A DNA stretch of 7,794 nucleotides from a bacterium TMED144 (GTDB taxonomy: Bacteria > Fidelibacterota > Marinisomatia > Marinisomatales > TCS55), in contig NHGT02000017.1 of the NCBI GenBank assembly GCA_002170005.2, positions 22,163 through 29,956 of the forward strand. Reading direction: 5' to 3'. The position numbers and the translations under genes are program-made. Shown piece after piece: positions 1 through 7,488 of this stretch. Position 1 is the first letter of the stretch. The number at the start of each line of letters is the position of its first letter. The notes beneath the pieces were generated by a model. It saw only the letters and a list, made by a program, of their open reading frames with translations. It made no database searches and had not been told where the DNA came from.

Positions 1-528
1 AGCAAAAAGGATGGTAGATATTTTGGAGGCTTTGGGTTCAAACTTATCGGCATAATATTTATTTTTTTCTCTTATCAATAACCCAATACCTACCGGCACC
101 GCAGTAATAAAAAACATTGTAAGCCCTAGAAATAAGATATTTACATCTGGAGCCTCTTGTCCCATAAAAGATTTCATAGAAAACCCAACAATTAAGGGTA
201 GCGTGACGATAGCTAAAATACTATTAAATGCAGTGTAAGATATTGACAATGCAGTATCACCTTTCGCTAATTTAGTTATGATGTTAGAAGTTACACCTCC
301 TGGACAGCATGCTAAGATCATCATTCCAACTGCAGCCTCTTTTGTGATACCAAATACTAAAATGATGATATAGGTGACTAACGGAAGAAGAAGTATTTGA
401 TTTGTTAAACCTACAAAGAAAGATCTGGGCTTACGAACCAAATTGGTAAAATCACGCAATTCCAACCCTAAACCGAGTGTAAGCATTATAAATATTAAAC
501 TGGCAGGTAGAAAGATATCAATTATCAT
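1..528 (-). CDS. BASS-family (bile acid:sodium symporter) transporter, N-terminal part
   Basis: Translating the minus strand from the ATG at 528 gives 176 uninterrupted codons that run off the left edge, so the C-terminal part is missing (family members are usually about 300 residues). Residues 72-82 read LACCPGGVTSN, the BASS signature around the crossing helices of the sodium-binding core, followed by KGDTALS at 89-95. The opening GLGLELRDF (19-27) is also typical. About five hydrophobic segments are visible, near residues 5-21, 37-60, 64-82, 93-115 and 130-152. The family imports organic anions (bile acids, pyruvate, pantoate and others) with sodium across the inner membrane; the substrate here cannot be told. 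The start lies 14 bases after the stop of the upstream giant gene, so co-transcription is likely. No Shine-Dalgarno sequence is visible. An ATG at 533 is followed by a stop after one codon, so 528 is the start. Confidence 0.88.
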   Translation of the reverse strand, partial: MIIDIFLPASLIFIMLTLGLGLELRDFTNLVRKPRSFFVGLTNQILLLPLVTYIIILVFGITKEAAVGMMILACCPGGVTSNIITKLAKGDTALSISYTAFNSILAIVTLPLIVGFSMKSFMGQEAPDVNILFLGLTMFFITAVPVGIGLLIREKNKYYADKFEPKASKISTILFA

Positions 529-542
529 GACATATTAAATAT

Positions 543-3500
543 TTATTTAAGAAGTAGCATTCTTTTGGTCTTAGTAAAAGTCTTTGTTTCAAATCTATAG
601 AAGTATATACCAGCACTTACGGGTTGACCAAAACTATTATTTGCATCCCACGTTAAACTATGATACCCTGCGGATAATCCTCTCATTTGATATTCTTTTA
701 TTTTTTGACCCATGATATTGTAAATGATCAATCTAGCATCCCCTTTTATTCGCATATCAAAAGCAATTTTAGTTACGGGGTTGAAAGGATTGGGATAATT
801 GTCATGAAGCGAAAATTCTTTAGGAATAGTATTTTCGTCATTTATAGAAAGAGCAGCGTATTGACCCTCTATTATTAAAGATCTACGCTCTCTGTTATAT
901 ATAGTGTCTTGACCATCTGTGACATTAACTTTCCAATCAATTGTTCCTCTTGCGCTTGGATATGTATCTAGGATATCTAAAATTTTTCTGTAGGTCAACG
1001 AAAGAATGGTTGCATTAGTAAGAGTATCAATTTTATGAACTATATTATTCCCCTCGATATCTATCATTCTGAACTCTCCAGATAAAAGGTAGATAAGTTC
1101 TTTGTTGTCAACATCTTGAGATTGATGCCAATCAAAATTTATTACATCCAAATCAACGTTTGAATTAGTAATAACAACCTTACCACTATCCGATGGGTTT
1201 TTTAATGAAAAATCTGTTGGCGGATCGTTAACAGGTAGAACGACTATATCAATAGTTGCTGTATCGCTACTAATCTTACCATCATTAGAAACATATTTTA
1301 ATTTATCGTGACCAAAAAAGTTTTCATCTGGAACATAGGTTAAATTTGGAAGGGTGCCAACAAGCCGACCTTTTGTAAATTTTTTAGTAATGAAAAATGA
1401 AAGTTGGTCAGGGTCTATATCACTACCCTGTAATGAAAAACTTGTTTTGGTATCTTCAAGCAGTGTGTCATTAAAACTAATGGCTATAGGAGCAGAATTT
1501 AAAATATTCAATTCTATAATTTTTTCATTTGAATCACTCAGTGCTTCATCATCTGCAATTTTAATGGATATAATTCGTTTGCCTTTAGTTAGGTTGTAAC
1601 CAGCATTATTAACATACTTTATTTTTGATAAAAATAATGGATAGTCATTTTTCAAAACTGTAGAAATGAATTCATAAGTTGCTACTGAACCAGTTTGACT
1701 AAAAATTATTTTTGGATAACTATTGTCGCTATACACTAATGTATCTTCATTTGAAAAATAAGGCGAAATAGTGACTACTGATTTTGATATATAGTCATCA
1801 TCAATATCTTTTATAGTTGTCAATGAGGTAATGCCATTTTTGGTATGATTGGGTGGGAAAATAAACGCTTCAGATTGTTTTTGTGTTAAAGATAGAGTAT
1901 CCATATCCGATAAAGAAAGGATAGGTTTATCGTTTACCGCATTAACTAAAATCGAGATAGTAGCTGAATCACTATTGATAAATCCGTCATTAGTCACAAA
2001 TTTAAATGAATCAGCTCCAAAAAAATTAGAATCGGGAGTATAAATTACGTTAGGCAAAAATCCTGTAAGAGTACCATTTTTTACATTTGATCGGCCGTAG
2101 GAGAGATCGTAGCCCTCAGAGTCGCTTCCGGTCAGCTGTATACTAATTGATGAATCCTCAGCCAATAATATAGTTTGAGTTTGAGCGATTGGTTTGATAT
2201 TTTTTACACTAGTAAAAGATGAAGAAGCTGAATTGCCAATTGGATTATTATAATGATCTTCGACATCTTGAAAAGTTAAATGAATTTTTTCTTCAAAATT
2301 AAAATCAAGCACGGGATCAATAGTGATTGTTTTCTTATCAGAGCTTATGGCTGAAAGAAAATCCAACGAAACTCCATTTGATTCAGTTCTATTCAAACTT
2401 ATTAATGATTTAACATTGTTGTTATTTATTTCTAAATCATTTAGCTGTCTGATGGGTTCGTTAAACGACAGAACAATGATACTATCTAAACTTATTTGAG
2501 TTGAATTATTGCTTGGCGTAATAGATATAATTGGAGCTAATCGATCTTGAAATTTTGTGCTACTAGTATTAATGTCAACGTCAGCGCTATTTCCCGCTAG
2601 ATCGTATATTGAGTTTGCATCTCTAGGTTTAATAGAAAACTCTTCGTTCCCATTGGGTGTTCCAGTTATGCTGATGAAAATTCTTACGATAGACTCACCG
2701 CCAATTAAATTATTAGCACTGTCTTCATTGGTGCTATTATCTTTCTTTATGCTTGTCATTGATGCTGCAGTGGCAGTGCCATTAGATTGACTAAATACAA
2801 TAATGAAGTCTGATAATTCTAATGCACCTGTGCCATTATTATTGGAATAGACAGGAACACTAAATGTTATGTCTGCATAGCTATTATCAGATGCAAAATT
2901 AACTCCTCCAATCACTGGCTTGGTTTGATCGTTGAGCTTAATTGTTTTTGTATCATTAACAGAAAGCACATTGCCAATTGCATCGTAAGCTGAATTCGAT
3001 AGCAAGGAAATTGTTAATTGTTCATTACCATCTGGAGTACCACTTAGGCCTATTGTTAAGATATAGGCATTGCCATTTTTATTCAAACTAGTTGGATTAG
3101 TAGATGTTAAAGTTGCCGTACCTCCAGCAATTGAAAATTGAAAATCAGATATCTCGAGCAATCCTGATCCATTATTTTGACTGAAAGCTGTTTCACTCAA
3201 TAGAATCTCAATAGCACTATTATCAGATAAAAGATTAACTGACGAAATGGTTGGGGCAACATTATCAAAAGACCAATTAAATTGACTGGATGCAATGTTA
3301 TTATTGCCTGCACCATCTGTAAATGCATTCGTTGCAACATCGATGGTGGTCTCTCCTTCAGATGATGGCTTGAAGATGGCGGTATAGACAGTGGAACTAA
3401 TAGCGGTAAAGCTTGATAGCTGACCCCCTGATATAGATATATCGCTTGAAGTAAAATTAGATGCCGCTTCGCTAATGGTAAATGTGATCAATAGGGAATC

Positions 3501-6227
3501 GTTGTTGGTAACTGCTCCATCATTTACCTCACTGCCAGTGCTATTTTTAGCAGATATAGAAATGGTTGGGGCAACGGTGTCTATAATGAAGTTTTTTGTT
3601 GAAGATAAAGATCCTGACTGTCCAGGTGTTGGTAAAATTAAATTTGCATTGTTTCCTGCTGAATCTTTTATTGCACCGCTATTCAAAATCAATGCATTTT
3701 GAGAAATATAATCCAAGCCATTGCTGTTTTCTCCAGCTGCTACAGTGTAGCTAAATATGAGAGAATCTGTTCCCGATCCAGACGTAAAGGATATCTCCTT
3801 ATCTGTTGACCCTGCCTCAAGGGTTAATTTTGGAGTTCCATTGACATTTACATCTTCTGAGAATTTTATTAATAGTGGAATTTGATCTCCAGCTTTGAAT
3901 GATCCATTGCTGACTAATGAAGAAACTTTTTCAACACTCGGTGCAAGTTTGTCATTTAAGGTAACAATATTGTTATTTTGAGATACCTCTACAGTATTTC
4001 CAACAGAGTCAAAAATGCTATTATTAACAGGGGATATTGTTATTACTTCCGCACCATTTGGAGTTCCTGTTAAAGTAAAACCCAGAATATAATTATTGCC
4101 GCTTGAGCTTAAGCTTGTCGGAGTTGAAGATGACAATGTTGCAACACCGCCTGAAAGTGAAAGTGAAAAATCTGCTGCTTCTAAAGTTGATGGACTAGCG
4201 ATATCGTTAAAAACAGATTCAGAAAAGGTAACTGTTATTTGATCATTTGTTGCATTTATTGAGGAGCCAGTGATCGTAGGAATTGATTCGACCAAATCAA
4301 CCCATTGACTACCAAAGATTGAATTAACATCCCACCCATGGCCCGCAGTCCAGGAAGCGGCTCCGCTTTCATATGCTCCCATATCCGGATTGCTGCCTTG
4401 GTATCCATCCGTGATACCAGAGATTGCTACTCCAGCATCAATTATTGATGATCCGGACTTCGGGGTTAAATCTTTTGTGCTTGTGTCAGACAATATTGAT
4501 GTTATTGAAGCACTCTCTTTGTAACCATTCCAATTATTACTGTAAGAGCCAAAATCAATTTCAACATCGTTGGATCTGTGATTGGCTATTTTCATGGCAA
4601 CATTATTTTTAACAATCGTACCTGAGTGATCACTACTGCCAATTTTAAGGACTATAATATCATTTTTTTTGCCGGAGTTTATAACCGTATTATTGTAGAT
4701 CTTGTGATTATTTCCTTTAACCATGATTCCGCCACTTTGGCAATTCCATGCAACATTATGGTGCATCAGACCATTTACACCATCAGCGCTACCACTATGA
4801 TCAAATCTAGCACCGTATTTTTCAGTATCGTGAAGCCAATTATATCTACAGATCGCGCCATCTTGCTCAGCCTCGGTAAATTGGATCATCGATCCATCGC
4901 TTTGCAAATGACCGGTATCATAAAGGTTGTTGTACTCGACCAATCCTGAATTACCAACTTTCACTGTCGCCGATGCTCCTGTTTTGTGAATAGTGTTGTG
5001 GCTAAACGTATTATCACTGCCATTCATTCTAATGGTTAGCATAATACTACTATTATCAGCAACAGAATAGTCGATATTATTAAAATAACAACTATCGATC
5101 ATATTATCGCCACCCCACATTTCAATCACGGAACCATCAGTGTTTCGAAATGCAGATTTACGTATGATATTATCAGTACTACTAGAGGTAAATAGCGTTA
5201 ATTCTGGCTGAGTATCTACAACTCTCAGCATTCTTTTTGAGCAACTGGGATACATAAAATTGCATCCATATATAAGAGAATTATCTCCATTGTAAAAATA
5301 AACGGTAGTTGCAAAAAATTCTAAATTTTTGATATGGATATATTCTGATGCGGTGATATTGAATGCATAGGATTGAACTTTGCCTCGAATATCCAGGTCC
5401 TTTGGATTCGCATTATTTTCAGGCCATAGATAAAGCATACTATCAGCGGTATCAAAGAACCACTCTCCCGCTGAATCCAAGAATTCTAGCCTTCCTTCTA
5501 AATAATAATAATGATGCTTTGTTTTCCACCCAGGTGTAGTGGCATAATTAAAGGTCCCTCCAGAATGAGAAGTAACTTTGCGTGACCAAGTTCTGAATGA
5601 TCCTGTATTTAAGATAGCAATGGCTTCCTTATTCGTCTGATCAAGGTTAAAACCTTGAGAGCTGAGATTAATGCTTTCACCTTGGTCGTTAGTGTAGGGG
5701 TCATCTATCATCGTACCATTTGAGTATGCATTCTCATCATCGTCAATAGTCCCTTTTGCCCAATGATTATCATTATCCCATATTGATTCATCGCTAAATT
5801 TAGCATTTGGCCAACGAGCCATTACTTGCTCTAGACCTCCAACGAACAATTGCCAAGGTGTGAAAGATAGCTTTTTCTTATAAATATTTCCTGAATGAAC
5901 AGTCCAAGATGTGTCTATTGGCAAAGTTCCGTCAAGAATTACTCTCTCGTTGTTATATCTGGTAAAAACAATCGGAGACCCTTGACTTCCATCTTTATTA
6001 TTAATAGTAATGATCTCATGATAGGACCCTTCTCTTATATAACATATATCACCAGCAGTCATTACGCTTGCAGCTTTAGCGATCGTCTTAAAAGGTGAGT
6101 TTACAGATTTACCATCGTTGTTATTATTACCATAAGATTTTGAAACATAATAATTTTCACTCAATAAGGTTGAAACTAACAATAATAGAATACAGAAAGT
6201 CTTTTTATAGGAAAAGCTGCAATACAT
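543..6227 (-). CDS. Giant secreted beta-helix / Ig-like / cadherin-like protein with T9SS sorting domain
   Basis: From the ATG at 6227 the product is about 1,894 residues. Visible order: signal peptide (1-23, basic YKK then a leucine-rich core, probable cut before ENYY); right-handed parallel beta-helix (about 25-628) closing with NPDMGAYESG; three related SwmB-like Ig modules (about 649-759, 990-1099, 1100-1228) with two other Ig-like modules between the first and second; a Big_5-like module (about 1229-1342); cadherin-like modules (about 1343-1432 and 1579-1668) around a third, looser one; a less clear beta-sandwich (about 1669-1789); and a C-terminal type IX secretion sorting domain (about 1797-1894). 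It should be exported by Sec and then released or anchored at the cell surface. The beta-helix resembles those of polysaccharide lyases and glycosidases, but no catalytic residues could be assigned. All mature-protein cysteines fall in the beta-helix. A TTG at 6251 would add eight residues; ATG 6227 gives a more normal signal peptide. Neither has a Shine-Dalgarno sequence. Confidence 0.9.
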   Translation of the reverse strand: MYCSFSYKKTFCILLLLVSTLLSENYYVSKSYGNNNNDGKSVNSPFKTIAKAASVMTAGDICYIREGSYHEIITINNKDGSQGSPIVFTRYNNERVILDGTLPIDTSWTVHSGNIYKKKLSFTPWQLFVGGLEQVMARWPNAKFSDESIWDNDNHWAKGTIDDDENAYSNGTMIDDPYTNDQGESINLSSQGFNLDQTNKEAIAILNTGSFRTWSRKVTSHSGGTFNYATTPGWKTKHHYYYLEGRLEFLDSAGEWFFDTADSMLYLWPENNANPKDLDIRGKVQSYAFNITASEYIHIKNLEFFATTVYFYNGDNSLIYGCNFMYPSCSKRMLRVVDTQPELTLFTSSSTDNIIRKSAFRNTDGSVIEMWGGDNMIDSCYFNNIDYSVADNSSIMLTIRMNGSDNTFSHNTIHKTGASATVKVGNSGLVEYNNLYDTGHLQSDGSMIQFTEAEQDGAICRYNWLHDTEKYGARFDHSGSADGVNGLMHHNVAWNCQSGGIMVKGNNHKIYNNTVINSGKKNDIIVLKIGSSDHSGTIVKNNVAMKIANHRSNDVEIDFGSYSNNWNGYKESASITSILSDTSTKDLTPKSGSSIIDAGVAISGITDGYQGSNPDMGAYESGAASWTAGHGWDVNSIFGSQWVDLVESIPTITGSSINATNDQITVTFSESVFNDIASPSTLEAADFSLSLSGGVATLSSSTPTSLSSSGNNYILGFTLTGTPNGAEVITISPVNNSIFDSVGNTVEVSQNNNIVTLNDKLAPSVEKVSSLVSNGSFKAGDQIPLLIKFSEDVNVNGTPKLTLEAGSTDKEISFTSGSGTDSLIFSYTVAAGENSNGLDYISQNALILNSGAIKDSAGNNANLILPTPGQSGSLSSTKNFIIDTVAPTISISAKNSTGSEVNDGAVTNNDSLLITFTISEAASNFTSSDISISGGQLSSFTAISSTVYTAIFKPSSEGETTIDVATNAFTDGAGNNNIASSQFNWSFDNVAPTISSVNLLSDNSAIEILLSETAFSQNNGSGLLEISDFQFSIAGGTATLTSTNPTSLNKNGNAYILTIGLSGTPDGNEQLTISLLSNSAYDAIGNVLSVNDTKTIKLNDQTKPVIGGVNFASDNSYADITFSVPVYSNNNGTGALELSDFIIVFSQSNGTATAASMTSIKKDNSTNEDSANNLIGGESIVRIFISITGTPNGNEEFSIKPRDANSIYDLAGNSADVDINTSSTKFQDRLAPIISITPSNNSTQISLDSIIVLSFNEPIRQLNDLEINNNNVKSLISLNRTESNGVSLDFLSAISSDKKTITIDPVLDFNFEEKIHLTFQDVEDHYNNPIGNSASSSFTSVKNIKPIAQTQTILLAEDSSISIQLTGSDSEGYDLSYGRSNVKNGTLTGFLPNVIYTPDSNFFGADSFKFVTNDGFINSDSATISILVNAVNDKPILSLSDMDTLSLTQKQSEAFIFPPNHTKNGITSLTTIKDIDDDYISKSVVTISPYFSNEDTLVYSDNSYPKIIFSQTGSVATYEFISTVLKNDYPLFLSKIKYVNNAGYNLTKGKRIISIKIADDEALSDSNEKIIELNILNSAPIAISFNDTLLEDTKTSFSLQGSDIDPDQLSFFITKKFTKGRLVGTLPNLTYVPDENFFGHDKLKYVSNDGKISSDTATIDIVVLPVNDPPTDFSLKNPSDSGKVVITNSNVDLDVINFDWHQSQDVDNKELIYLLSGEFRMIDIEGNNIVHKIDTLTNATILSLTYRKILDILDTYPSARGTIDWKVNVTDGQDTIYNRERRSLIIEGQYAALSINDENTIPKEFSLHDNYPNPFNPVTKIAFDMRIKGDARLIIYNIMGQKIKEYQMRGLSAGYHSLTWDANNSFGQPVSAGIYFYRFETKTFTKTKRMLLLK
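546..839 (-). other. C-terminal type IX secretion sorting domain (FlgD-Ig-like)
   Basis: The last 98 residues start KEFSLHDNYPNPFNPVTKI. They continue with RLIIYNIMGQKIKEY, SAGYHSLTWDANNSFGQPVS and GIYFYRFETK, and end in RMLLLK. This is the type A sorting domain pattern (the YPNPFNP form found widely in Ignavibacteria, Calditrichota and Marinimicrobia). In Bacteroidota such domains direct Sec-exported proteins through the outer membrane by the type IX system and are often cleaved off afterwards. The secretion machinery is not in this window. Confidence 0.88.
1224..2201 (-). repeat. Cadherin-like modules of the giant protein
   Basis: Two clearly homologous copies (1932-2201 and 1224-1493) share LLAEDSS or LLEDTKT, then GSD, KGRL or NGTL, YTPDSNFFG or YVPDENFFG, a NDG motif, SSDTATI or NSDSATI, and a VND-x-P linker. 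The VND linkers and acidic loops are the usual calcium-binding features of bacterial cadherin-like (Cadherin_5 / Ig_17-like) domains. A third module between them is looser: it has DIDDDYIS, KIKYVNNAGYNLTKGKRIIS and IADDEALSDS, also typical of this class. Calcium would be expected to stiffen this part of the stalk. Confidence 0.78.
2544..4283 (-). repeat. Array of Ig-like modules, including three diverged copies of one type
   Basis: Five consecutive modules of about 107-129 residues are encoded here. Copies at 3951-4283, 2931-3260 and 2544-2930 share one pattern: a start such as ITVTFSESV or ADITFSVPV, then LE..DF, a GG.ATL or GTAT segment, a GTPNG or GTPDG turn followed by E, then a D..GN motif and a closing LND or QD. 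By eye the first two are close to half identical over their last 65 residues. The two modules between them (3261-3950) are different types: one with AGDQIPLLIKFSEDVNVNG and a serine-glycine SGSGTDSL turn, the other with TVAPTISIS and ITFTISEAAS. These are stalk-like beta-sandwich modules common in secreted adhesins. Confidence 0.8.
4347..6158 (-). other. Right-handed parallel beta-helix domain of the giant protein
   Basis: This section encodes about residues 24-627 of the giant protein. It begins YYVSKSYGNNNNDGKS followed by SPFKTIAKAA and GDICYIREGSY, the usual entry of pectate-lyase-fold proteins (DUF1565-like). It continues with LFVGGLEQVMARWPN (about 127-141) and EWFFDTADSMLYLWPE (about 255-270), phrases common in secreted beta-helix enzymes. 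From about residue 290 to 535 there are successive short coils with asparagine ladders (DNTFSHNTI, LVEYNNLYDTG, HKIYNNTVINSG). The LTPKSGSSIIDAG and PDMGAYESG ending is the standard cap seen in such proteins. The fold call is firm; enzyme versus binding protein is open. Confidence 0.85.
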
Positions 6228-6327
6228 ATCGAAAAATAATGTAAAAATCAAAATAAGTTGATTACTGCAAAAATACGCAATTCTTGATTTTGCTCTGCAG
6301 ATTTACCTATTCAAAGATTGATTTATT

Positions 6328-7296
6328 TTAATTTGCTATGATCTCAACTTTGATTGCAAGGTGGTCAGAATAACCCCCTAATAGTCGGTTGCCAGCCCAA
6401 AACCTAAATGGAAAATGAGCATAGTTGCCTTCTTGTTGTCGGTATTTAGGTATATCCAATATATATAATGACTCAAGGTCTGCACTTAAATATTTTTGAT
6501 CTTTGAGGCCTTTATTAATTAAAATTTGATCATAAAAATAGTCTTTACCTCTATAAACATAAGTTCCAACTTTAGGCTGTCCAAGCATAGGTATCATAAG
6601 GCTTTCAATGCCAATTTTCGTCAAATGGTTGATGTTTTGCTCATCAGGATCTTCATTGAAATCTCCAATTAAAATGATATCAGCAAACTTATCTTTATTT
6701 TGAATCTTTTTTATTACATCCATTACAAGATTAGCTGTTTCAAACCTTTTGGGAATAGCTTTTTCTCTGCCTCCATAGTTAGAGGGCCAGTGATTTACAA
6801 AAATATGTAGCTTGTTGTTTTTGTACTTTCCTTCGACATATAGAATATCTCTTGTTTTGTCACCCCCCTTTAAAGTATTTCTAATAGGTTTGCTAGAGAT
6901 TAAAGTAAACTTTTTTTTATCATACAATAACGCATTGTCAATACCACGCTCATCAGGCGAATCATAATGAACTATGGAGTAATTTCTAGCCTTATAAGAC
7001 TTGTTCAAGTCTTGCAAAACTTTGATGTTCTCTATCTCGCACAAACCCAAGACATCGACATTTAGATCAGACAGCACTTCAGATGAATGTTGGATTTTTA
7101 GATCATAAATCTTTTGATCAGACTTTTTTCTACCTCCAATTGAAAATTCATCATCATTTTTTAAAGGGTCATCCTCTAGATCGAACAAGTTTTCAGCATT
7201 CCAAAAGCCAATTGACAATGATTGTTGACAAAAAAGGAAGGAAGTTAGTAAATAAAAAACAGTAAAAAGTTTGAGGTGCAGTATGTTGCCAGACAT
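6328..7296 (-). CDS. Exported endonuclease/exonuclease/phosphatase (EEP) family enzyme
   Basis: The 322-residue product starts with a probable signal peptide (MSGNILHLKLFTVFYLLTSF then LFCQQ), so it should act in the periplasm or outside the cell. The rest is a complete EEP domain: FWNAENLFD (Asn33), LCEIEN (metal ligand Glu87), DERGIDNALLYD (about 115-126), TRDILYVEG (Arg149-Asp150), VNHWPS (His169), GDFNEDP (Asp212, Asn214), YDQILI (255-260) and YSDHLA (Asp311-His312). All the expected catalytic and metal positions of the Mg-dependent fold are present. The WNAENLFD...DDEF opening and N-terminal signal resemble secreted nuclease-like EEP proteins of Bacteroidota relatives. DNA or RNA is the likely substrate, though a phosphodiester or lipid target cannot be excluded. 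It lies 100 bases upstream of the giant gene's ATG on the same strand with no clear terminator between. Only a weak AGG (CAGGCTTT) precedes the ATG at 7296. Confidence 0.9.
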   Translation of the reverse strand: MSGNILHLKLFTVFYLLTSFLFCQQSLSIGFWNAENLFDLEDDPLKNDDEFSIGGRKKSDQKIYDLKIQHSSEVLSDLNVDVLGLCEIENIKVLQDLNKSYKARNYSIVHYDSPDERGIDNALLYDKKKFTLISSKPIRNTLKGGDKTRDILYVEGKYKNNKLHIFVNHWPSNYGGREKAIPKRFETANLVMDVIKKIQNKDKFADIILIGDFNEDPDEQNINHLTKIGIESLMIPMLGQPKVGTYVYRGKDYFYDQILINKGLKDQKYLSADLESLYILDIPKYRQQEGNYAHFPFRFWAGNRLLGGYSDHLAIKVEIIAN

Positions 7297-7357
7297 AAAG
7301 CCTGAACTAAAAGTAGGATATTTGGTTGTAACTAATTATTGTAAAACGTTCTGGAGA

Positions 7358-7420
7358 CTAACAGCAATTGTCAGAATCGCAACAAGAACAGTTACAATCG
7401 TCTTTGTAGTTGATATTCAT
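7358..7420 (-). CDS. Candidate 20-residue cysteine-rich microprotein
   Basis: The ATG at 7420 opens a 20-codon frame ending in TAG. Its C-terminal part reads DCNCSCCDSDNCC, with cysteines at 9, 11, 13, 14, 19 and 20 and several aspartates. This is the composition of a metal-binding or thiol-rich peptide, and I do not recognise a family. In support of coding, the frame is about 35% G+C while the 68 bases upstream are about 16%. It lies in the same orientation between the DUF2892 gene and the nuclease gene, with a weak promoter-like pair upstream. Against it, there is no Shine-Dalgarno sequence, it is very short, and a Cys-rich run could be chance. It could also be the leader of the downstream nuclease transcript. 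Confidence 0.35.
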   Translation of the reverse strand: MNINYKDDCNCSCCDSDNCC

Positions 7421-7455
7421 AATAAAAATTAATGAATGTTTAACAAATACCCAAC

Positions 7456-7484
7456 ATTATTAAAATTATTTAAGGTATATGCAA
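7456..7484 (-). promoter_or_regulatory. Weak sigma-70-like promoter before the Cys-rich frame
   Basis: On the minus strand TTGCAT (7479-7484) and AATAAT (7456-7461) are separated by exactly 17 bases. The -10 box matches five of six consensus positions, the -35 box only three. A start near 7449 would leave a leader of about 29 bases before the ATG at 7420. AT-rich intergenic DNA produces such pairs easily, so this is tentative. Confidence 0.22.
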
Positions 7485-7488
7485 TTAT

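Noticed and set aside
4626..4949. Plus-strand open frame of 107 codons
   Set aside because: It lies wholly antisense to the beta-helix coding region, which has clear domain homology; the product shows no recognisable motif. Other plus-strand frames (687-878, 1354-1599, 3475-3702 and similar) are shadows for the same reason.
6268..6275. TATTTTTG on the minus strand, matching the Bacteroidota -7 element TAnnTTTG
   Set aside because: No TTTG lies at the expected distance upstream (the nearest is 36 bases away), and the host is probably not a true Bacteroidota.
6266..6300. Possible hairpin with GCAAAA and TTTTGC arms between the nuclease and giant genes
   Set aside because: Only six paired bases around a loop of about 15, no G+C-rich stem and no following T-run on the transcribed strand; not a credible terminator.
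6328..7296. Lipoprotein signal in the nuclease (LFC at the end of the hydrophobic core)
   Set aside because: The residues before the cysteine (Phe-Leu-Phe) do not fit a lipobox, which needs a small residue directly before Cys; an ordinary Sec signal is more likely.
7297..7357. TTTACA followed at 17-19 bases by AATATC / TATCCT before the nuclease start
   Set aside because: The -10 match is poor and the spacing for the better box is long; not distinguishable from AT-rich background.
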